A stretch of 64,000 nt of DNA from Polynucleobacter campilacus (lineage in GTDB: Bacteria > Pseudomonadota > Gammaproteobacteria > Burkholderiales > Burkholderiaceae), in NCBI RefSeq assembly GCF_002206625.1, contig NZ_NGUP01000003.1, positions 394,968 through 458,967 of the forward strand, read 5' to 3'. Position 1 is the stretch's first letter. Each line of letters begins with the position of its first letter. Positions 22,628 through 33,664 of this stretch are shown piece by piece. The notes beneath the pieces are model-generated. The model worked only from the letters and a program-made list of their open reading frames with translations, had not been told where the DNA came from and did no database searches. A program made the position numbers and the translations under genes.

Positions 22628-24148
22628 ATGGCAACGAACTATTTAAAGAAAATTTTATCGGCTCGCGTCTATGACGTAGCCAGAGAAACTGAGCTACAGC
22701 TCGCGCCTGAGCTCACCAAACGTTTGGGCAATCATGTTCTCTTAAAAAGAGAGGATAACCAACCAGTTTTCTCATTCAAACTCCGTGGTGCCTATAACAA
22801 GATGGCTCATTTATCCCCGGAAGCCATAAAACGCGGGGTAATTGCCGCTTCCGCAGGAAACCATGCCCAAGGGGTGGCTCTCTCAGCAGCCAAAATGAAA
22901 TGTAAAGCCGTCATCGTGATGCCGGTAACTACGCCTAGCCTAAAAATTGATGCAGTGAGGGCCAGGGGCGGCTCTTGGGTAGAAATCATCCTGCATGGTG
23001 AGTCTTATAGTGATGCCTTCAAGCACTCAGAACTCTTGGGCAAAAAACGGGGTCTGACTTTTGTCCACCCATTTGATGACCCTGATGTCATTGCCGGTCA
23101 AGGAACAATCGCGCAAGAAATTTTTTCACAACACCAAGAACCAATCGATGCAATTTTTGTTGCCATCGGTGGTGGTGGCTTAATTTCTGGTATCGGCGAA
23201 TACACCAAAGCAGTTAGCCCAAAGACTAAAGTCATTGGTGTACAAGCTTCCGACTCCGATGCTATGAATCAATCTCTCAAAGCAGGCAAACGTATCGAAA
23301 TGAAAGATGTTGGTCTTTTTTCAGATGGTACTGCGGTGAAATTGGTTGGCAAAGAAACTTTCCGTATTTGTAAAAAGGTAGTTGACGAAATCGTCACTGT
23401 TGATACTGATGAAATCTGCGCAGCCATTAACGATGTCTTTACTGATACCCGCAGCATCCTTGAGCCTGCTGGCGCACTAGCAATTGCAGGGATGAAGAAG
23501 TATGTTCAGAAAAAGCGTATCCAGAAGAAAACACTTGTAGCAGTTGCTTGTGGCGCCAATATGAACTTTAGTCGTCTACGCTTTGTAGCAGAACGTGCAG
23601 ATGTTGGTGAGTTTCGTGAAGCAGTATTTGCTGTGACTATTCCTGAAGAGCGAGGATCGTTTAAGCGTTTCTGCCAATTACTCGGCAAGCGTAACGTGAC
23701 AGAATTTAACTATCGCATTGGCGATCAAAGCGAAGCGCATATTTTTGTTGGTGTCAGCACTCAAAAAGCGGGCGACAGCGAAGCAATTTCAAAACATTTC
23801 CGTAAAGCGAAGTTTGCAACGATTGACTTAACGCATGATGAGCTGGCGAAGTCTCACCTACGTCATATGGTGGGTGGTCACTCTGTACTTGCTAAAGATG
23901 AATTACTTTACCGCTTTGAGTTTCCAGAACGTCCGGGGGCTCTAATGAAATTCTTAACCAGCATGGCACCAAACTGGAATATTAGCTTGTTCCATTACCG
24001 TAACCATGGTGCGGACTACGGCCGCATTCTAGTAGGTATACAGGTCCCCAAAAATGAGCAAAAGAAATTCCAAGTATTTTTAGAGAAATTAGCCTATCCG
24101 CATTGGGATGAAAGCAATAACCCTGCTTATCGTCTTTTCCTGAAATGA
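22628..24148 (+). CDS. ilvA: Threonine ammonia-lyase, biosynthetic
   Basis: LKREDNQPVFSFKLRGAYNKMA (PLP lysine), two C-terminal ACT-like domains. Confidence 0.96.
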   Translation: MATNYLKKILSARVYDVARETELQLAPELTKRLGNHVLLKREDNQPVFSFKLRGAYNKMAHLSPEAIKRGVIAASAGNHAQGVALSAAKMKCKAVIVMPVTTPSLKIDAVRARGGSWVEIILHGESYSDAFKHSELLGKKRGLTFVHPFDDPDVIAGQGTIAQEIFSQHQEPIDAIFVAIGGGGLISGIGEYTKAVSPKTKVIGVQASDSDAMNQSLKAGKRIEMKDVGLFSDGTAVKLVGKETFRICKKVVDEIVTVDTDEICAAINDVFTDTRSILEPAGALAIAGMKKYVQKKRIQKKTLVAVACGANMNFSRLRFVAERADVGEFREAVFAVTIPEERGSFKRFCQLLGKRNVTEFNYRIGDQSEAHIFVGVSTQKAGDSEAISKHFRKAKFATIDLTHDELAKSHLRHMVGGHSVLAKDELLYRFEFPERPGALMKFLTSMAPNWNISLFHYRNHGADYGRILVGIQVPKNEQKKFQVFLEKLAYPHWDESNNPAYRLFLK

Positions 24149-24163
24149 AACTGAATACGTAAG

Positions 24164-25072
24164 ATGTCATATACGCTCACCGGAAAACTTGTCGTTGCGA
24201 TTTCTTCGCGCGCCCTGTTTGATTTTGAAGAAGAGAATCGCATCTTCGAATCGGCCGATGACAGCGCCTACATGAAGTTACAACTTGAGCGCCTAAGTGA
24301 GGCAGCTCAAAAAGGTGTGGCATTTCCCTTGGTCAAAAAACTTCTTGCCTTTAATGACGAGGGTATGCAACGCGTTGAGGTGGTAATCCTCTCCCGCAAT
24401 GATCCAGTCAGCGGCTTAAGAGTATTCCGCTCTGCAGAACACCATGGCTTACATCTTGAACGAGGTGTATTTACAAGAGGTCGTCCTCCATATCACTACC
24501 TACGCTCATTGCACGCTAATCTTTTCTTATCTGCCAATGAAGATGATGTGCGAGCCACCATTGATGCAGGCTTCCCAGCAGCACGCGTCTATCCAGAATC
24601 AAGCAAAACAGCAGAATCACATCCAAATGAGATTCGTATTGCATTTGACGGAGATGCAGTACTTTTTTCAGATGAGGCAGAGCAGGTTTTCCAGAAAAAA
24701 GGTCTTGAGGCTTTTGTAGATCATGAAAGCAAGAAGGTCGATATTCCACTGCCGCCAGGGCCCTTCAAACCCTTACTGGAAGCACTTCATAGTCTGCAAC
24801 GCTCCACTAGCGAGAACGGTATGAGGATTCGTACTGCCTTGGTTACTGCACGCTCCGCTCCTGCACATGAACGCGCCATTCGGACTCTGATGGCATGGGG
24901 CATTGATGTAGATGAAGCAATGTTCCTCGGTGGTTTATCAAAGAGTGAGTTCTTAAGAGAATTCGAGCCAGACTTCTTCTTCGATGATCAAACTGGTCAT
25001 TGCCAATCAGCAGCATCTGTTGCGCCTACTGGCCATGTGGTATCAGGTGTATCGAACAAACCTAAGAAGTAA
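24164..25072 (+). CDS. 5'-nucleotidase of the cN-I type
   Basis: VVAISSRALFDFEEENRIF, FRSAEHHGLHLERGVFTRG, IAFDGDAVLFSDEAE, FFDDQTGHC. Confidence 0.85.
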   Translation: MSYTLTGKLVVAISSRALFDFEEENRIFESADDSAYMKLQLERLSEAAQKGVAFPLVKKLLAFNDEGMQRVEVVILSRNDPVSGLRVFRSAEHHGLHLERGVFTRGRPPYHYLRSLHANLFLSANEDDVRATIDAGFPAARVYPESSKTAESHPNEIRIAFDGDAVLFSDEAEQVFQKKGLEAFVDHESKKVDIPLPPGPFKPLLEALHSLQRSTSENGMRIRTALVTARSAPAHERAIRTLMAWGIDVDEAMFLGGLSKSEFLREFEPDFFFDDQTGHCQSAASVAPTGHVVSGVSNKPKK

Positions 25073-25084
25073 GCAAATATATTA

Positions 25085-25912
25085 ATGGCAACAATATCTC
25101 TTGGACAAGCAACTCAATATCCAGATCAATATGATCCGAGCTTGCTCTTTCCGATTCCTAGAATTGAGAACCGCAAAAAACTAGGCCTTCAAGAAGGTCG
25201 AGTATTGCCTTTCGTTGGTGTTGATATTTGGAATGCTTTTGAACTCAGCTGGCTCAATAAAAAAGGTAAGCCTCAAATAGCATTAGCAGAGTTTCAAATT
25301 CCTACGGGCTCCCCTAATATGGTTGAGTCTAAGTCCTTCAAGCTTTATCTCAATAGCCTAAATAGTACTCGCTTCGAAGATGAGAATGAAGTCAAAGAAA
25401 GGCTCACCACTGATTTATCAGCAATCGCTGGCAGTAAGATCACAACCCGCATCAACCCAACTGAACTAATTGCTAAAAAAGGTATGCAAGAAATGGGAGG
25501 CATCCTAATGGATCGCCTGGATATTGAAATAGATCCGAATCTCCCTGCAGACCCAAGCCTGCTTGGAGTCAATGAATCATTTGGGCCAATTGAACAGTGC
25601 TTAGTTTCCCATTTACTGAAATCGAACTGTCCCGTAACAGGGCAGCCAGACTGGGCTAGCGTGCAGATTCGTTATCAAGGGCGCCCAATTCTTGAGGAAG
25701 GTTTATTACGCTACCTCATTGGCTTCAGACAATTAGGAGAGTTTCATGAGCACTGTGTTGAAACGATCTTCACCGACATCAAGCGCCAGTGCAAACCGGA
25801 AAAACTCTCTGTCTATGCGCGCTACACAAGACGGGGTGGACTCGATATCAATCCATTTAGAACGGATCACAACTCACCGTGGCCTGAAAATATTCGGCAC
25901 GCACGCCAATAA
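25085..25912 (+). CDS. queF: NADPH-dependent 7-cyano-7-deazaguanine reductase (long form)
   Basis: ESKSFKLYLNSLNSTRF, LKSNCPVTGQPDWASVQI, FHEHCVETIF. Confidence 0.96.
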   Translation: MATISLGQATQYPDQYDPSLLFPIPRIENRKKLGLQEGRVLPFVGVDIWNAFELSWLNKKGKPQIALAEFQIPTGSPNMVESKSFKLYLNSLNSTRFEDENEVKERLTTDLSAIAGSKITTRINPTELIAKKGMQEMGGILMDRLDIEIDPNLPADPSLLGVNESFGPIEQCLVSHLLKSNCPVTGQPDWASVQIRYQGRPILEEGLLRYLIGFRQLGEFHEHCVETIFTDIKRQCKPEKLSVYARYTRRGGLDINPFRTDHNSPWPENIRHARQ

Positions 25913-25929
25913 AATACGAGTAGGTAAAT

Positions 25930-25965
25930 AAAAACCCCTTCTAGGAATTCCTAGAAGGGGTTTTT
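25930..25965. terminator. Bidirectional terminator between convergent queF and ssb
   Basis: Perfect 36-nt palindrome aaaaaccccttctaggaattcctagaaggggttttt. Confidence 0.88.
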
Positions 25966-25984
25966 GCTATTACGGTTTTACTAT

Positions 25985-26440
25985 TTAAAACGGAATATCG
26001 TCATCCATTGCACCGAGTGATGCGGCATTAGATGATGCTGGAGCAGACTGCTCAGCCGGCTTTGAACGAGCATAGCTCTCGCCACCATCACCACTTCCAC
26101 TTACTGGCTTACCACCAAGCATTTGCATTGTTTCTGCAACGATCTCAGTAGAATACTTTTCTTGCCCACTGGCATCCGTCCATTTACGTGTTCGTAAACG
26201 GCCTTCACAATAAACTTGGGAACCTTTTTTGAGGTATTGACCGGCGATTTCTGCGAGCTTACCAAAGAACGCAACACGATGCCATTCTGTGGTTTCTTTC
26301 ATTTCACCAGTTTGCTTATCTTTGTAGCGATCAGATGTTGCTACTGAAATGTTTGTAACGGCATCGCCGCTTGGCATGTAACGTGTTTCTGGATCGCGCC
26401 CTACGTTACCTACGATGATGACTTTATTTACCGAAGCCAT
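25985..26440 (-). CDS. ssb: Single-stranded DNA-binding protein
   Basis: [36 protein letters not shown], acidic C-terminal tip MDDDIPF. Confidence 0.97.
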   Translation of the reverse strand: MASVNKVIIVGNVGRDPETRYMPSGDAVTNISVATSDRYKDKQTGEMKETTEWHRVAFFGKLAEIAGQYLKKGSQVYCEGRLRTRKWTDASGQEKYSTEIVAETMQMLGGKPVSGSGDGGESYARSKPAEQSAPASSNAASLGAMDDDIPF

Positions 26441-26520
26441 GTTGTCTCCCGAAGAAAAATACTGCTGTTATTGCTGCTCGAAATGTACTGCTCGTTTTAA
26501 TTTAATCAATAGTGCTACGG

Positions 26521-27705
26521 CTATGTCTTTAGGGCTACATCCTTTGAGTCTGTTGCTCTCGCCGGCATTTCACCCATCGACCAAGCGATTATAAGCCAGC
26601 AAACTAAGAGGACTGTGCCGGCTGCAAAGACCGATAAATCACCATGGCTATCCATCAACCAACCCCCTAATAAGGCACCAGAAAAGAGACCAATGGATTG
26701 GGTTGTGTTGTAAACCCCTAAAGCCGTTCCCTTCGACTCTTTTGCATAACGCGTCACTAATGAAGGTTGTAAAGCCTCTAGTAAGTTAAAGCCTACGAAA
26801 TAAATCAGTAATGCGACTGTGATTAGCGTCACAGTTGAGGCTTGAGTAAAGATAATTTCGGCAATAATCAGAAGAATGATGGCGATTAATAAGACAAGTC
26901 GTATGCGCTGTTTTTTCTCGCCATAAATTAAAAGTGGCACCATAAAGACAAAAGAAAGCAGCACGACTGAGAGATAAATTTGCCAATGTGAAGCTAGCGG
27001 AAATCCAGCCTGCTCTAATAAGCGCGGTACTACTAAAAACATTGCCACTTGAGTGGCGTTTAATACAAATACTCCAATATTGAGACGCATCAGCTCTGGC
27101 CGTAGAAACACCACTTTGAGTGAATCTTGTTGCACAGGAACTTGAGGTTTGTTATCTGGTAATACAAAATAGGTCACAACCATTGCTATCACGCCTAAGA
27201 TTGCGAGCACCACAAACATTCCGCTCAAAGTAATCATGCGGTACAGAGGAGCAGCAACAACCAAGGAAATAGCAAAAGATAGAGAAATGCTGGCACCAAC
27301 CAAAGCCATGGCTTGACTACGTACTTGTTCCCGGGTTAGATCGGCAACCCAAGCAGAAACAGCCGCAGAAATGGCTCCAGCACCCATAACGCCTCTACCA
27401 ATCGAGATCCACAGCAAATCATCTTTAGAGGCGCAAATTAAGGCTCCAGCAACAAATAAGGATAGGCCCCATAAAACGACTGTTTTTCTACCAATTCGGT
27501 CGGAAAGTCTGCCCAAGGGAATATGGAAGCAAGCCTGAACAATATTGAAAATTCCCAATGCCAGCCCAATAAAGAAGGCTTGTTCGCCCCCAGGCAAGTC
27601 TTTGGCATGAATGCTAAAGACAGGCAAAAGCAAGAAAAGGCCCAGCATACGCAGGCCAAAGATGCCTGCCAAGGCTAGAGAGGAGCGAAGTTCAGAAGGA
27701 TTCAT
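26521..27705 (-). CDS. MFS transporter
   Basis: 12-TM pattern; GRLSDRIGRKTVVLWG, GRGVMGAGAISAAVSAWVADL. Confidence 0.88.
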   Translation of the reverse strand: MNPSELRSSLALAGIFGLRMLGLFLLLPVFSIHAKDLPGGEQAFFIGLALGIFNIVQACFHIPLGRLSDRIGRKTVVLWGLSLFVAGALICASKDDLLWISIGRGVMGAGAISAAVSAWVADLTREQVRSQAMALVGASISLSFAISLVVAAPLYRMITLSGMFVVLAILGVIAMVVTYFVLPDNKPQVPVQQDSLKVVFLRPELMRLNIGVFVLNATQVAMFLVVPRLLEQAGFPLASHWQIYLSVVLLSFVFMVPLLIYGEKKQRIRLVLLIAIILLIIAEIIFTQASTVTLITVALLIYFVGFNLLEALQPSLVTRYAKESKGTALGVYNTTQSIGLFSGALLGGWLMDSHGDLSVFAAGTVLLVCWLIIAWSMGEMPARATDSKDVALKT

Positions 27706-27742
27706 GGGAAAGAGCTATATTAACAAGTTACGCTAAAAAATC

Positions 27743-30631
27743 ATGACTAACGAAATTAAAATCCGCGGTGCCCGCACCCATAACCTCAAAAATATCAATC
27801 TAGACATCCCTAGAGAGAAACTTGTCGTCCTGACTGGCCTATCTGGTTCAGGTAAAAGCTCGTTGGCTTTTGACACGCTCTATGCCGAAGGTCAGCGTCG
27901 CTATGTCGAATCGCTCTCTGCCTACGCGCGGCAGTTTTTGCAGCTCATGGAAAAGCCAGATGTCGACACCATAGAAGGTTTATCACCTGCAATTTCGATT
28001 GAACAAAAAGCAACTAGCCATAACCCACGCTCAACTGTGGGAACTGTTACTGAAATTCATGATTACCTACGCCTGCTGTTCGCACGAGCAGGTACACCCC
28101 ATTGCCCCGACCATGATCTTCCATTAGAAGCGCAAAGTGTTTCGCAAATGGTAGACACCGTGCTGTCCATGCCAGAAGATACAAAATTAATGATTCTGGC
28201 GCCGGTTGTCAGCGAACGCAAAGGCGAGTTTGTAGATCTCTTTCAAGACCTGCAGGCTCAAGGCTTTGTGCGCTTTCGAGTGCGCTCTGGTGGTGGCACG
28301 GCCAATGCCGCAAAAGCAGCAATCTTTGAAGTAGATCAATTACCCACGCTGAAAAAAAACGATAAGCACTCCATTGAGGTAGTAGTGGATCGCATTAAAG
28401 TGCGCCCTGATATTCAGCAGCGTCTTGCGGAATCTTTTGAGACAGCTCTGCGACTAGCAGATGGCAAAGCCATGATTGTCGATATGGATAGTGGTAAAGA
28501 AATGATTTTCTCAAGCAAGTTTGCTTGCCCAGTTTGCTCATACTCCCTTCAAGAACTGGAGCCACGCCTCTTCTCATTTAATAATCCAATGGGTGCTTGC
28601 CCATCATGTGATGGCCTTGGTCATCAATCCTTTTTTGATCCAAAACGGATCGTTGCCCATCCAGATTTATCCCTGGCTTCTGGTGCGATCAAAGGCTGGG
28701 ACCGTCGCAATCAGTTTTACTTCAAGTTACTGCAGACCTTGGCTAAGCACGGTGGCTTTGATGTGGAGAAGCCTTTTGAAACACTCTCTAAGAAACAGCA
28801 AGACCTCATCCTGCTGGGCTCAGGCGATGTGACTATTCCTTTTGAGTACATCAACGAGCGTGGAAAAAACACGACGCGAGAGCACGCCTTTGAAGGCATC
28901 ATTGCCAACTTTGAGCGTCGCTATCGTGAAACAGACTCCATGACTGTGCGTGAAGAGTTATCGCGCTATCAAAATGTACAAACTTGTCCAGTATGTAATG
29001 GCACCCGCTTACGTAAGGAAGCGCGTTTTGTCAAAGTCGGCGAGAAAAAACAATCACGTGCTATCTACGAGATCAGCGCATTACCCCTCAAAGAAGCAAA
29101 AGAGTATTTCGAAGCTCTAGAACTCAAAGGGGCTAAACGAGAAATTGCTGACAAGATTGTTAAAGAGATTAGTGCACGCCTACGCTTCTTAAATGATGTA
29201 GGACTTGACTATCTTTCTCTTGAACGTAGCGCGGACACCCTTTCTGGCGGTGAAGCGCAGCGTATTCGCCTTGCAAGCCAGATTGGCTCTGGCTTAACCG
29301 GAGTCATGTACGTTCTAGATGAACCATCTATTGGACTACATCAACGTGATAACGATCGTTTGATTGGCACACTCAAGCACTTACGCGATCTTGGTAATAG
29401 CGTCTTAGTCGTTGAGCATGATGAGGATATGATTCGGGCGTCTGACTGGGTCATCGACATTGGTCCTGGTGCCGGCGTGCATGGTGGCGAGATTGTGGCT
29501 CAAGGCACTCCTGCTGAAGTTGAAGCAAATCTGAATTCTTTAACTGGTGCCTATCTTTCTGGTCGCGAAGCCATTGCAGTTCCAGAAAAACGCATTCCAG
29601 TTAATGATCGATTCTTAGAAATTCTCGGCGCACGTGGCAATAACTTGCAATCTGTGCACGCCAAAATTCCTGTAGGGCTACTGACTTGTGTTACTGGTGT
29701 TTCAGGGTCTGGTAAATCCACATTGATTAATGACACCTTGCATCATGCGGTGGCACAGCACCTTTATGGCTCTAACGCAGAACCAGCAGCACACGATTCA
29801 ATGAAGGGCTTAGAACATTTTGACAAAGTCATTAGCGTAGATCAGTCACCGATTGGCAGAACACCGCGCTCTAACCCAGCAACCTATACAGGGCTATTTA
29901 CACCGATTAGAGAACTCTTTGCAGGTGTTCCAGCGTCACGTGAGCGTGGCTATGAAGCTGGCCGCTTCTCTTTTAACGTTAAGGGTGGTCGCTGTGACTC
30001 TTGTGAAGGGGATGGTGTACTGAAAGTAGAAATGCACTTCTTGCCAGACGTGTATGTGCCTTGTGATGTTTGTCATGGCAAGCGTTACAACCGCGAAACT
30101 TTAGACATTCGCTACAAGGGTAAGAACATTCATGAAGTTCTGTCGATGACCATCGAACAAGCACATAAATTCTTTGAGGCTGTTCCGATTGTTAAACGTA
30201 AACTCAAAACTCTGCTTGATGTTGGCTTAGGTTATGTCAAGCTTGGGCAGAGTGCTACCACCCTATCTGGCGGTGAGGCACAACGTGTCAAGCTCTCACT
30301 TGAGCTCTCTAAACGCGATACCGGTAGAACCCTATATATCCTGGATGAACCGACTACTGGTTTACATTTTCATGATATCCAGCTATTGCTTACAGTAATT
30401 CAGACATTGAAAAAGCAAGGCAACACTATCGTCATCATTGAGCACAACTTTGATGTGATCAAGACTGCCGACTGGATTATTGATTTAGGACCTAAGGGTG
30501 GTGCTGGTGGTGGGCAAATTATCGCTACCGGAACACCAGAAGATGTGGCTAAAAATGCAGCCAGCTTTACTGGTCATTATTTAGCACCATTACTAACGCG
30601 CAAGTCTGTTGCAGCTAAAAAGAAAAAATAA
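27743..30631 (+). CDS. uvrA: Excinuclease ABC subunit UvrA
   Basis: [62 protein letters not shown]2C motifs; two ABC signatures. Confidence 0.98.
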   Translation: MTNEIKIRGARTHNLKNINLDIPREKLVVLTGLSGSGKSSLAFDTLYAEGQRRYVESLSAYARQFLQLMEKPDVDTIEGLSPAISIEQKATSHNPRSTVGTVTEIHDYLRLLFARAGTPHCPDHDLPLEAQSVSQMVDTVLSMPEDTKLMILAPVVSERKGEFVDLFQDLQAQGFVRFRVRSGGGTANAAKAAIFEVDQLPTLKKNDKHSIEVVVDRIKVRPDIQQRLAESFETALRLADGKAMIVDMDSGKEMIFSSKFACPVCSYSLQELEPRLFSFNNPMGACPSCDGLGHQSFFDPKRIVAHPDLSLASGAIKGWDRRNQFYFKLLQTLAKHGGFDVEKPFETLSKKQQDLILLGSGDVTIPFEYINERGKNTTREHAFEGIIANFERRYRETDSMTVREELSRYQNVQTCPVCNGTRLRKEARFVKVGEKKQSRAIYEISALPLKEAKEYFEALELKGAKREIADKIVKEISARLRFLNDVGLDYLSLERSADTLSGGEAQRIRLASQIGSGLTGVMYVLDEPSIGLHQRDNDRLIGTLKHLRDLGNSVLVVEHDEDMIRASDWVIDIGPGAGVHGGEIVAQGTPAEVEANLNSLTGAYLSGREAIAVPEKRIPVNDRFLEILGARGNNLQSVHAKIPVGLLTCVTGVSGSGKSTLINDTLHHAVAQHLYGSNAEPAAHDSMKGLEHFDKVISVDQSPIGRTPRSNPATYTGLFTPIRELFAGVPASRERGYEAGRFSFNVKGGRCDSCEGDGVLKVEMHFLPDVYVPCDVCHGKRYNRETLDIRYKGKNIHEVLSMTIEQAHKFFEAVPIVKRKLKTLLDVGLGYVKLGQSATTLSGGEAQRVKLSLELSKRDTGRTLYILDEPTTGLHFHDIQLLLTVIQTLKKQGNTIVIIEHNFDVIKTADWIIDLGPKGGAGGGQIIATGTPEDVAKNAASFTGHYLAPLLTRKSVAAKKKK

Positions 30632-30655
30632 TATCGGCTGAAGTAGTGATTGATA

Positions 30656-32638
30656 TCAGAGTAATTTAGCTTCAGCCAAATCAGTCGCTTCTGAATTGCC
30701 TGAGATCACTAAAATATCATTCGCCTCAAGCTTCAGTTCGGGAGCAAGTGTAAGCTGCACATAATCAGCGCTTGCTGTTTTTCGACGGACAGCCTGAACA
30801 CTGACTCCCTCATTTTCAAGATCAAGAGCGCCAAGGGTTTTACCAACAGCTTGGGAGTGCGGTAATAGCGTAATCGCATGCAAACGCCAAGACTCGTTTG
30901 ACCCAAAGTCATCATCTGCAGAGCCCCGGAAATAACCCCTCAATAAGCTATAGCGCTCTTCACGAGCAGTAGTAATTCGTCTGACCACCTTGCGCATCGG
31001 TACGCCCATGATTAGTAAGACATGAGAAGCAATCATGAGGCTACCCTCAATGAGCTCCGGAATGACTTCAGTAGCACCAGCGGCCTGTAATTTAGCAATA
31101 TCAGCATCATCCCTAGTACGAACCAATATCGTCATGCCTGGACGCAAGTGCTCTACTTGTCTTAGGACGCGTATGCTTGCCGCAGTATCTGCATAGGTAA
31201 TGACTACCGCTTTTGCTCGAGAGAGGCCGGCAGCAATCAAATAGTTCTCACGACTAGCATCGCCATAAACAACGTTATCACCAGCAGCAGCCGCTTCTTT
31301 AACGCGATCAGGATCCAAATCCAAAGCAATGTAAGGAATCTTTTCTTGATCTAGCATCCTTGCCAAACTTTGGCCTGAGCGACCAAAACCACAAATCACA
31401 ACATGGTTTTCATTGCGCACACTCTTTGCTGCCACCCGGGTCAAAGCGAGTGATTGCAATAGCCATTCATTACTAGAGAAGCGCATTGCAATACGATCGC
31501 TATATTCAATTAAGAAAGGCGCACAGAACATCGAGATCAGCATTGCTGCTAACACTGCCTGACTCAAAGTGGGATCAATTAAATCTAAGCCATCAATTTG
31601 AGTTAGCAAAACAAAACCAAATTCGCCTGCCTGAGCCAGACATAAGCCGGTTCGAATGGAGATCCCAGTGCTAGAACCAAATGCTTTAGAGAGTAAAGCA
31701 ATGAGGCCGAATTTGAATACCAGCGGGCCTATTAGCAAGGCCAAAACTAAGATCCATTGCTCTCGAATGACATTGAAATCGAGCAGCATACCAATCGTAA
31801 TAAAGAAAAGTCCAAGCAAGACATCGCGGAAAGGTTTGATGTCTTCCTCAACTTGGTGGCGATAGGGTGTCTCGGCAATCAACATGCCCGCCAAAAATGC
31901 GCCGAGCGCTAAAGACAAACCGAAGTGCTCAGTCAAGCCCGCCATGCCCAAAACAATTAATAAAAGATTGAGCATGAATAATTCTTGAGAGCGCAACTTG
32001 GCAACTAACTTGAACCAGCGGCTCATCAGTGTTTGACCGATAAAGAAAATCAACACTAATGCAATCATGATCTTGACTGATGCAGCAGTAAGTGCAACAA
32101 ATAAGTCTGTAGGATTTTTTCCAAGCGATGGCAGCAAGATCAACAAGAAGACGACTGCTAAATCTTGAAATAGCAAAATACCAATCACATTACGACCGTG
32201 CTCTGTCTCTAACTCAGCCCGATCAGAAATCAATTTAATTACGATGGCAGTCGAAGACATTGCTAAAGCGCCGCCCAAAGCAATTGCCGCATGCCAAGAG
32301 ATGGGATAAATCCAGTTCATCAGCAAACTAGCTGGAACTGCCAAAAGTATGGTCAAAATTACCTGGCTAGCGCCAAGACCAAATACGATCTTGCGCATTG
32401 CCCTCAGCTTATTGAGGTTAAATTCCAGGCCGATTGAAAACATCAAGAAAACAACCCCAAATTCAGCCAAATACTTTACCGTGGCAGAGTCGCTTGCTAG
32501 ACCAAGGGCATTAGGGCCAATCAGGACACCAATGGCTAAATAGCCCAAAATAGGGGGTAAGCCAAAATAGCGGAAAATAACCACTCCGGCCACACCAGAG
32601 GCCAAGAGAATGAGAGTTAATTGAAGGGCTGACGGCAT
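30656..32638 (-). CDS. CPA2-family cation:proton antiporter with RCK TrkA-N/TrkA-C domains (KefB/YbaL-like)
   Basis: LGYLAIGVLIGP, 12 TMs, VVICGFGRSGQSLARML Rossmann motif, C-terminal TrkA-C. Confidence 0.92.
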   Translation of the reverse strand: MPSALQLTLILLASGVAGVVIFRYFGLPPILGYLAIGVLIGPNALGLASDSATVKYLAEFGVVFLMFSIGLEFNLNKLRAMRKIVFGLGASQVILTILLAVPASLLMNWIYPISWHAAIALGGALAMSSTAIVIKLISDRAELETEHGRNVIGILLFQDLAVVFLLILLPSLGKNPTDLFVALTAASVKIMIALVLIFFIGQTLMSRWFKLVAKLRSQELFMLNLLLIVLGMAGLTEHFGLSLALGAFLAGMLIAETPYRHQVEEDIKPFRDVLLGLFFITIGMLLDFNVIREQWILVLALLIGPLVFKFGLIALLSKAFGSSTGISIRTGLCLAQAGEFGFVLLTQIDGLDLIDPTLSQAVLAAMLISMFCAPFLIEYSDRIAMRFSSNEWLLQSLALTRVAAKSVRNENHVVICGFGRSGQSLARMLDQEKIPYIALDLDPDRVKEAAAAGDNVVYGDASRENYLIAAGLSRAKAVVITYADTAASIRVLRQVEHLRPGMTILVRTRDDADIAKLQAAGATEVIPELIEGSLMIASHVLLIMGVPMRKVVRRITTAREERYSLLRGYFRGSADDDFGSNESWRLHAITLLPHSQAVGKTLGALDLENEGVSVQAVRRKTASADYVQLTLAPELKLEANDILVISGNSEATDLAEAKLL

Positions 32639-32649
32639 ATACTTACCCG

Positions 32650-33642
32650 ATGATAGCTAAGACTCGAGAACGAACCCTAAAGCTTGCACGCGATACCCTC
32701 ACTATTGAGGCTGCCGCACTGCAAACGATGCGCGACCGCCTTGAAGGGCCTAATGCTGATGCCCTTGTGCTGGCGGTTGAACTACTCCATGGCTGCAAAG
32801 GCAGAATTGTGGTGTCTGGCATCGGTAAATCTGGTCACATTGCACGCAAAATTGCTGCCACCTTTGCCTCTACTGGTTCCCCTGCTTTCTTTGTTCACCC
32901 AGCTGAGGCCAGTCATGGTGACTTAGGAATGGTAACTCGGGATGATGTTTTTGTAGCACTCTCAAATTCTGGTGAGACCGATGAACTACTAACCATTGTT
33001 CCCATCATCAAGCGTACTGGGGCAAAACTGATTGCATTAACTGGTGCACCGAATTCATCTCTTGCAAAACTGGCTGATGCACACATAGACACTAGCGTTG
33101 AAAAAGAAGCTTGTCCACTCAATCTTGCACCAACAACGAGCACTACCGCAGCATTAGCAATGGGAGATGCCTTAGCAGTTGCCTTGTTAGATGCAAGAGG
33201 ATTTGAAGCGGAGGATTTCATCCGCTCGCATCCAGGTGGCAGACTTGGTCGTAAACAACTTATGCATGTCAGCGAAGTGATGCGCAGCTTTGATGGCACA
33301 CCAAAAATTTCCGTTGAAGCTTCATTACAAGATGCTTTGCTAGAGATGACCTCTAAGCGGATGGGTATGGTTGTTGTCTTAGATCAAGACAACAAAGTAT
33401 TTGGCATTTTGACCGATGGCGATCTACGCCGCCTGTTAGAAAAGAAAACTAATCTTGATGGCATCACCTTAAAAAGTGCCACCACACCTGGGCCCCGCAC
33501 CATTCCACCTGAGCTTCTTGCAGAAGAGGCAATTGAGATGATGGAGAAACATCGCATTAATCATTTGGTTGTCAGCAATAGCAATGGGCAACTATTAGGC
33601 GCACTCAATCTGCATGATTTGTTTGCAGCAAAAGTTATTTAA
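32650..33642 (+). CDS. kdsD: Arabinose-5-phosphate isomerase (KpsF/GutQ family; SIS + 2 CBS)
   Basis: GIGKSGHIARKIAATFASTGSPAFFVHPAEASHGDLG. Confidence 0.94.
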   Translation: MIAKTRERTLKLARDTLTIEAAALQTMRDRLEGPNADALVLAVELLHGCKGRIVVSGIGKSGHIARKIAATFASTGSPAFFVHPAEASHGDLGMVTRDDVFVALSNSGETDELLTIVPIIKRTGAKLIALTGAPNSSLAKLADAHIDTSVEKEACPLNLAPTTSTTAALAMGDALAVALLDARGFEAEDFIRSHPGGRLGRKQLMHVSEVMRSFDGTPKISVEASLQDALLEMTSKRMGMVVVLDQDNKVFGILTDGDLRRLLEKKTNLDGITLKSATTPGPRTIPPELLAEEAIEMMEKHRINHLVVSNSNGQLLGALNLHDLFAAKVI

Positions 33643-33664
33643 TCTTTCATCTAATTTAATTACG

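Noticed and set aside
27706-27742. Possible LexA/SOS box between the MFS gene and uvrA, and upstream of ssb
   Set aside because: No CTGT-N8-ACAG-type palindrome visible in the 37-bp uvrA gap or the 80-bp ssb upstream region.
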